A stretch of DNA of 64,000 nt, from NCBI GenBank assembly GCA_965213645.1, contig CBDBZX010000002.1, forward strand, positions 806,001-870,000, given 5' to 3'. The position numbers and the translations under genes are program-made. Below are positions 60,404 to 64,000 of the stretch, piece by piece; position 1 is the stretch's first letter, and each line of letters begins with the position of its first letter. The notes beneath the pieces are model-generated. The model was not told where the DNA came from, ran no database searches, and was given only the letters and a program-made list of their open reading frames with translations. Source of the stretch: CBDBZX01 sp965213645 (lineage in GTDB: Bacteria > Deinococcota > Deinococci > Deinococcales > Trueperaceae).

Positions 60404-61843
60404 ATGGCACGGCGCTCCACTCTGCGCTTCGATAGAGGCACGCTCATCTTGCATCCGCCCCCTAAGGGTCGGCGCTGGGTGGAGTTTGCGACGTGGGATG
60501 ACCGGATCGAGAAGTTCCGGCTGCCCGCCACGCAGTACCGGAGTTTTTTAGAGGCGATGCGGGTCGAGGGAACCGAGGTCGAGGACAAGGCGCACGCTTT
60601 TGAGAAGCTGACATTATCCTCCACCGTTTCGATGAAGCCTTTCGCGCATCAAGCTGAGGCATTAGAAGCGTGGAAACAGGCAGGCAGGCGCGGCACCGTC
60701 GTTTTACCGACGGGCGCGGGCAAAACCTACCTCGCGCAGATGGCGATGGAGGCGACGCCGCGCAGCACCCTCATCGTCGTACCGACTTTAGACCTCATGC
60801 ACCAGTGGTACGCGCAGCTCGTCGCCACCTTCCCCGACGCAGAGGTCGGGCTTTTAGGCGGCGGTTCGAAAGACCGCACCGCTATCCTTATCGCAACATA
60901 CGACAGCGCCGCGATTTTCGCCGAAACGTTGGGCAACCGCTACGGCCTCGCCATATTCGACGAGTGCCACCATCTCCCCTCGGACTTCAAGCGCACCATC
61001 GCCGAGTACTCCATCGCACCCTACCGTTTAGGGCTCTCTGCGACGCCCGAACGCACCGACGGTAAAGACGAAGACTTGCGCACGCTCATCGGCCCTATCG
61101 TCTATCACAAAACGCCTGAAGAACTCGCGGGCGACGCGCTCGCCGAACACAAAATTATCCGCATCGACGTGGAGCTCTCCCAGGCCGAGCGGCTGCGCTA
61201 CGACGAGATGACCGCGAAGCGCAATGCGTTTTTGCAGGAGCGCAATATCTTTTTAGGGAGCTTGCGCGGTTGGCAGCATTTTGTTCGCGAGAGCGCACGC
61301 TCACAAGCAGGTCGCGCTGCCATGCTTGCACACCGTGAAGCGCGTTCTATCGCCTTTGGCACCGAGGGCAAGCTCCGCGTATTGGCCGACCTCTTCACCA
61401 AGCATCAGAGTGACCGGATGCTGATTTTTACCGACAACAACGCAACGGTCTACCGGATTTCGCAGACCTTTCTGGTCCCGGCAATCACGCATCAAACCAA
61501 AGTCAAGGAGCGGCACGCGACGTTGCAGAAGTTTAGAGAGGGCCGCTATCCGCGCCTCGTGACCTCAAAGGTGTTGAACGAAGGGGTTGACGTACCCGAC
61601 GCGAACGTCGCAGTGGTACTCTCAGGAACGGGGACGACACGCGAATACGTACAGCGCTTAGGGCGCATTCTGCGCAAAAGAGAGGGCAAGCTCGCCTTGT
61701 TGTATGAAGTCGTCGCGGCGAAGACGAGCGAAGAAGGGGTCTCGAAGCGGCGGCGCGAACGTCCGCAACGTCAAGAGGTGAAACCTGTTGTTATGGGAGA
61801 GCGTATCACCGCGCAAGACAGTTTGGATTTTGATGATCTGTAA
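60404..61843 (+). CDS. XPB-like DEAD/DEAH superfamily II helicase
   Basis: 479 residues. An N-terminal damage-recognition-like domain (about 1-85) precedes two RecA-like domains. Motif I LPTGAGKTYLAQM (about 103), motif II DECHHLPS (about 185), motif III LSATPERTDGKDE, and motif VI QRLGRILRK are present, matching bacterial/archaeal XPB (Rad25). In archaea XPB works with the nuclease Bax1 in a nucleotide-excision-like process; the DUF790 gene that follows is the Bax1 family. 180 bases separate them, containing a palindromic repeat. Confidence 0.9.
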   Translation: MARRSTLRFDRGTLILHPPPKGRRWVEFATWDDRIEKFRLPATQYRSFLEAMRVEGTEVEDKAHAFEKLTLSSTVSMKPFAHQAEALEAWKQAGRRGTVVLPTGAGKTYLAQMAMEATPRSTLIVVPTLDLMHQWYAQLVATFPDAEVGLLGGGSKDRTAILIATYDSAAIFAETLGNRYGLAIFDECHHLPSDFKRTIAEYSIAPYRLGLSATPERTDGKDEDLRTLIGPIVYHKTPEELAGDALAEHKIIRIDVELSQAERLRYDEMTAKRNAFLQERNIFLGSLRGWQHFVRESARSQAGRAAMLAHREARSIAFGTEGKLRVLADLFTKHQSDRMLIFTDNNATVYRISQTFLVPAITHQTKVKERHATLQKFREGRYPRLVTSKVLNEGVDVPDANVAVVLSGTGTTREYVQRLGRILRKREGKLALLYEVVAAKTSEEGVSKRRRERPQRQEVKPVVMGERITAQDSLDFDDL

Positions 61844-61925
61844 GATGACCTGTGAAATCATGATTGATAGTGATCTCGTAGAGATGCTGGTTGCGGCTTA
61901 CTCTGGAGTCATCACTGTGTGTGAA

Positions 61926-61945
61926 CAAGGGGTTGCAACCCCTTG
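61926..61945. repeat. Perfect 20-bp palindrome CAAGGGGTTGCAACCCCTTG
   Basis: Lies in the 180-bp gap between the XPB-like and DUF790 genes. Related to the imperfect copy at 30664-30685. Confidence 0.85.
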
Positions 61946-62023
61946 CTTAACCAAGCAGGGCGCACACGGGACTGCACATCACTTGGCTTTGGGCTACTAC
62001 TGTAGCACTGCGGTGAACTTCTG

Positions 62024-63253
62024 ATGCTGCCGAGTCAGCTTCTCATGCACCGCTACAAGGGCGATGAGGTCGTCCCTAAACGACTGCCGCTCGACGACAA
62101 GCACAAGCAGATGGCGGTGGACGCGACGACTATTTTCGAAGGGTGTGTTGGACAAAAGCGGAGCGAGCTAGAGGAGCAGTTGCAGCTTTTGGAAGGAACG
62201 GAGACGGATTACCGCGTCAAGCGTGGGCTGGTCCACCTCTTACACGGTTTTGCAGACTTTGAAACGGTGAGCCCCCTAGAGCCTGAGCGGTTACGCGAAC
62301 TCGTCTTTGCCACTTCAGCACCGAGGTTGCCGAGTCGAGAAACGACACAACAAGTCGTAGTGGATGTAGCCGAGCGGTTAAGTATAGAGCTGGAGCGAGC
62401 CGTTCCCACCGAGCAGGTTGAAGCGGGCTTGTACGCGGATTTGCTCGAGAACCAAACCCTCATGTCCTTCGACGCGCCCACGCCTGAGACCCTCTTGCAC
62501 CGCTACAACCTCTCGCAAGCCCAGGGCATCTTGTACCGCGCTAGCGACATCGTCATCACGGCGTACCGCAACGACCCCGGCGAGTACAAGCAGCTCTTCA
62601 AATTTCTCAAGCTGTTCGGGCTGATGAGCTACATCGAAGGGGACGCCGAGCACGGTTTTACCATCACCATTGACGGCCCCGACAGCCTCTTCAAGCCCTC
62701 GACGCGCTACGGCACCGATTTAGCCAAGTTCTTGCCTGCACTCCTCCAGGTGAGCCGCTGGCACATGGAGGCAACCTTGGTGCCGCGTCAAACCTACGAC
62801 AACGTCCCGGCTGAAGCGCGGTTTTCCTTGGATGATAAATGTGGGCTCGTCTCGCACTATAAGCGCGGCAAGACTTACGACAGCGTGGTAGAAGAGGCTT
62901 TCGCTCAGCGTTGGGGTAAGACACAAACCGACTGGAAGCTCGAGCGCGAAGTGGACCTCTTGCCTGTGCCGGGTAGCGTCATGGTGCCTGACTTTCGCTT
63001 GGTCCACCCCGACGGACGAACGTGCCTTTTGGAGATCGTCGGCTACTGGCGACCCGAATACCTCAAGAAAAAGTTCGCGCAGGTCAAAAAATCTCTGCGC
63101 AATGACCTAGTCCTCGCTATCTCCGAGCGGCTGAACTTGGGAGCGGCGGGGATTAAGCTGGAGGACATCCCTGCGAAAATTGTCTGGTTTAAGGGGAAAG
63201 TCAATCCGAAGGATGTGCTGGACGCCATCGGTCTGGAGTCGTTTACCTCTTAG
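62024..63253 (+). CDS. DUF790 (Bax1-like) nuclease family protein
   Basis: 409 residues. The N-terminal half has a helical segment with the YDVVTEQ-like TILYRASDIVITAYRNDPGEYKQLFKFLKLFGLMSYI pattern of DUF790. The C-terminal part carries a PD-(D/E)XK-like nuclease site: MVPDFRLVHPDG (Asp) then LLEIVGYWRPEYLKKK (Glu ... Lys). Archaeal Bax1 is a structure-specific nuclease partner of XPB, and the gene order here (XPB helicase followed by DUF790) matches that pairing. A MITE-like repeat starts 2 bases after the stop. Confidence 0.88.
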   Translation: MLPSQLLMHRYKGDEVVPKRLPLDDKHKQMAVDATTIFEGCVGQKRSELEEQLQLLEGTETDYRVKRGLVHLLHGFADFETVSPLEPERLRELVFATSAPRLPSRETTQQVVVDVAERLSIELERAVPTEQVEAGLYADLLENQTLMSFDAPTPETLLHRYNLSQAQGILYRASDIVITAYRNDPGEYKQLFKFLKLFGLMSYIEGDAEHGFTITIDGPDSLFKPSTRYGTDLAKFLPALLQVSRWHMEATLVPRQTYDNVPAEARFSLDDKCGLVSHYKRGKTYDSVVEEAFAQRWGKTQTDWKLEREVDLLPVPGSVMVPDFRLVHPDGRTCLLEIVGYWRPEYLKKKFAQVKKSLRNDLVLAISERLNLGAAGIKLEDIPAKIVWFKGKVNPKDVLDAIGLESFTS

Positions 63254-63254
63254 C

Positions 63255-63473
63255 GTACTGTTAGTTTTTTGCAACACTGTTGTCACCCTGTTCACGCAGT
63301 CAGACGAAGTCCGGTTGTCGAAGGGTCTCGCTTAGCTGCGCTAAAACTCCGTAACTCGCAGTCCCAGCTAGCTGAGATTAGAAGACGAGATTCTTCGACT
63401 CCATCGTTCATCCCCGAAAGGGGGCTTCGTTGCGCTCAGAATGACATGGTTCAGTTTTTAGGTGACAGGGTAC
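63255..63473 (-). repeat. MITE-like repeat, copy 3 (219 bp, inverted)
   Basis: On the minus strand it begins GTACCCTGTCACCTAAAA, then CATGTCATTCTGAGCG, as in copy 1; the far end is GTACTGTTAG, weaker. Contains GGTCTCGCTTAGC and GAGATTCTTCGAC segments. It begins 2 bases after the DUF790 stop. Confidence 0.7.
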
Positions 63474-63590
63474 TTGGTGTAATGGCCGATTAGTGTAAGA
63501 GTTGAACCGCGTAAATGATTTAGGAAGCAGACAACTTGTCCTCAGATTACGCTATGCTAGGGGCTAATTAAGAGGTTGAAAGGAGCGATA

Positions 63591-64000
63591 ATGCAGTTTT
63601 CCATGATCAACGGTGACATCGTGCAAACGTCCAAAGCGCAGCTTCACGTGAGCGACTTGGCACTTTTGCGCGGCTACGGTCTCTTCGACTTCTTCCGTGT
63701 CAAAGAGGGTGTGCCGCTCTTTTTAGAGGATTACTTCGCGCGGTTCTACGGCTCGGCGGAGAAGCTTGGTTTAGAGGTCCCTATCTCCAAAAGCGAACTA
63801 GAAAGCCTCATCTTCAGTCTTCTGGAAGCGAACGGCGAACGTGACACCAACGTGCGGCTGCTCCTTACGGGTGGCTACTCAGACGATGGTTTCACCCCGG
63901 CTAAGCCGAATGTCATGGCGCTTCAACACGCGCGTAAGGACTACGACCCTGAACTGTTCGAAAAAGGTGCGGCGCTCATCACCCATAAATACGTGCGCGA
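63591..64000 (+). CDS. Class IV aminotransferase (3' partial)
   Basis: The frame runs to the end of the window (about 136 codons visible). MQFSMINGDIVQTSKAQLHVSDLALLRGYGLFDFFRVKEGVPLFLEDY is the usual N-terminal half of the branched-chain / D-amino-acid aminotransferase fold, with the RGYGLFDFFR motif that contacts PLP and substrate; the PLP lysine lies beyond the window. It has an AAAGGAG ribosome site and a -10-like TATGCT upstream. Whether it is BCAT, D-alanine aminotransferase or 4-amino-4-deoxychorismate lyase cannot be decided. Confidence 0.9.
   Translation, partial: MQFSMINGDIVQTSKAQLHVSDLALLRGYGLFDFFRVKEGVPLFLEDYFARFYGSAEKLGLEVPISKSELESLIFSLLEANGERDTNVRLLLTGGYSDDGFTPAKPNVMALQHARKDYDPELFEKGAALITHKYVR

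Overview
The window reads as a stretch of chromosome from a member of the Deinococcota, most like a Truepera-type (Trueperaceae) lineage. That placement is an inference. It rests on overall protein style, moderately high GC, the futalosine menaquinone gene mqnC, and a large share of genes with a -10 box (TANNNT) only 4-7 bases before the start codon, which is the signature of leaderless transcripts described in Deinococcus. No rRNA, tRNA or CRISPR array was seen.

Layout. 0-9 kb is housekeeping: the 3' end of dnaB carrying the end of an intein, a first FtsH protease, a methyltransferase, ribosomal protein bL28, an AI-2E/PerM-family membrane protein and the DNA translocase FtsK. 9-22 kb is mixed: a Uma2-like protein, a small HEFGH membrane protein, a frameshifted pdxH, a DUF255/thioredoxin-fold protein, msrA, mqnC, three small toxin-antitoxin-like pairs (MNT/HEPN, PIN/RHH, DUF4258-like/antitoxin), a double SnoaL-like protein next to a sarcosine-oxidase-like flavoenzyme, and an AT-rich orphan gene behind a perfect palindrome. 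22.2-26.3 kb is a methionine operon (two tandem MetY-type enzymes plus MetX) led by a SAM-I riboswitch and terminator. 26.6-31 kb has a 7TM-PAS-GGDEF-EAL protein and a DUF3810 protein separated by repeat-rich DNA.

31-39.4 kb holds coaBC, rpoZ and gmk on the minus strand and, divergently, an unusual three-gene operon: two proteins that share an N-terminal module and both end in a roadblock/LC7-like fold, flanking a secreted/membrane-anchored helical protein; tsaE overlaps its end. This is the best candidate here for an undescribed system. 39.4-41.5 kb is an insertion-sequence region (a transposase remnant and an IS110 element). 41.5-51.3 kb has an exported TPR protein, mreB, tsaB, a PASTA protein with a pseudokinase-like N-terminus, an ISAs1 element with clean ends and an 11-bp target duplication, and a second FtsH. 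51.5-64 kb has a SulP transporter, a small stress cluster, a haloalkane-dehalogenase-like hydrolase, a sulfotransferase-like protein, tdk, a GAF-PAS-GGDEF protein, a MATE/ANK-like transporter, an XPB helicase-DUF790(Bax1) pair and the start of a class IV aminotransferase.

The intergenic DNA is rich in short mobile or palindromic repeats: a 76-bp family with 13-bp inverted ends that looks derived from the 3' end of a local transposase, a 186-309-bp MITE-like family, a palindrome family beginning GTAGGGG, and others. Several copies abut or supply stop codons. The hexamer CTCGAG is strikingly frequent in all contexts.
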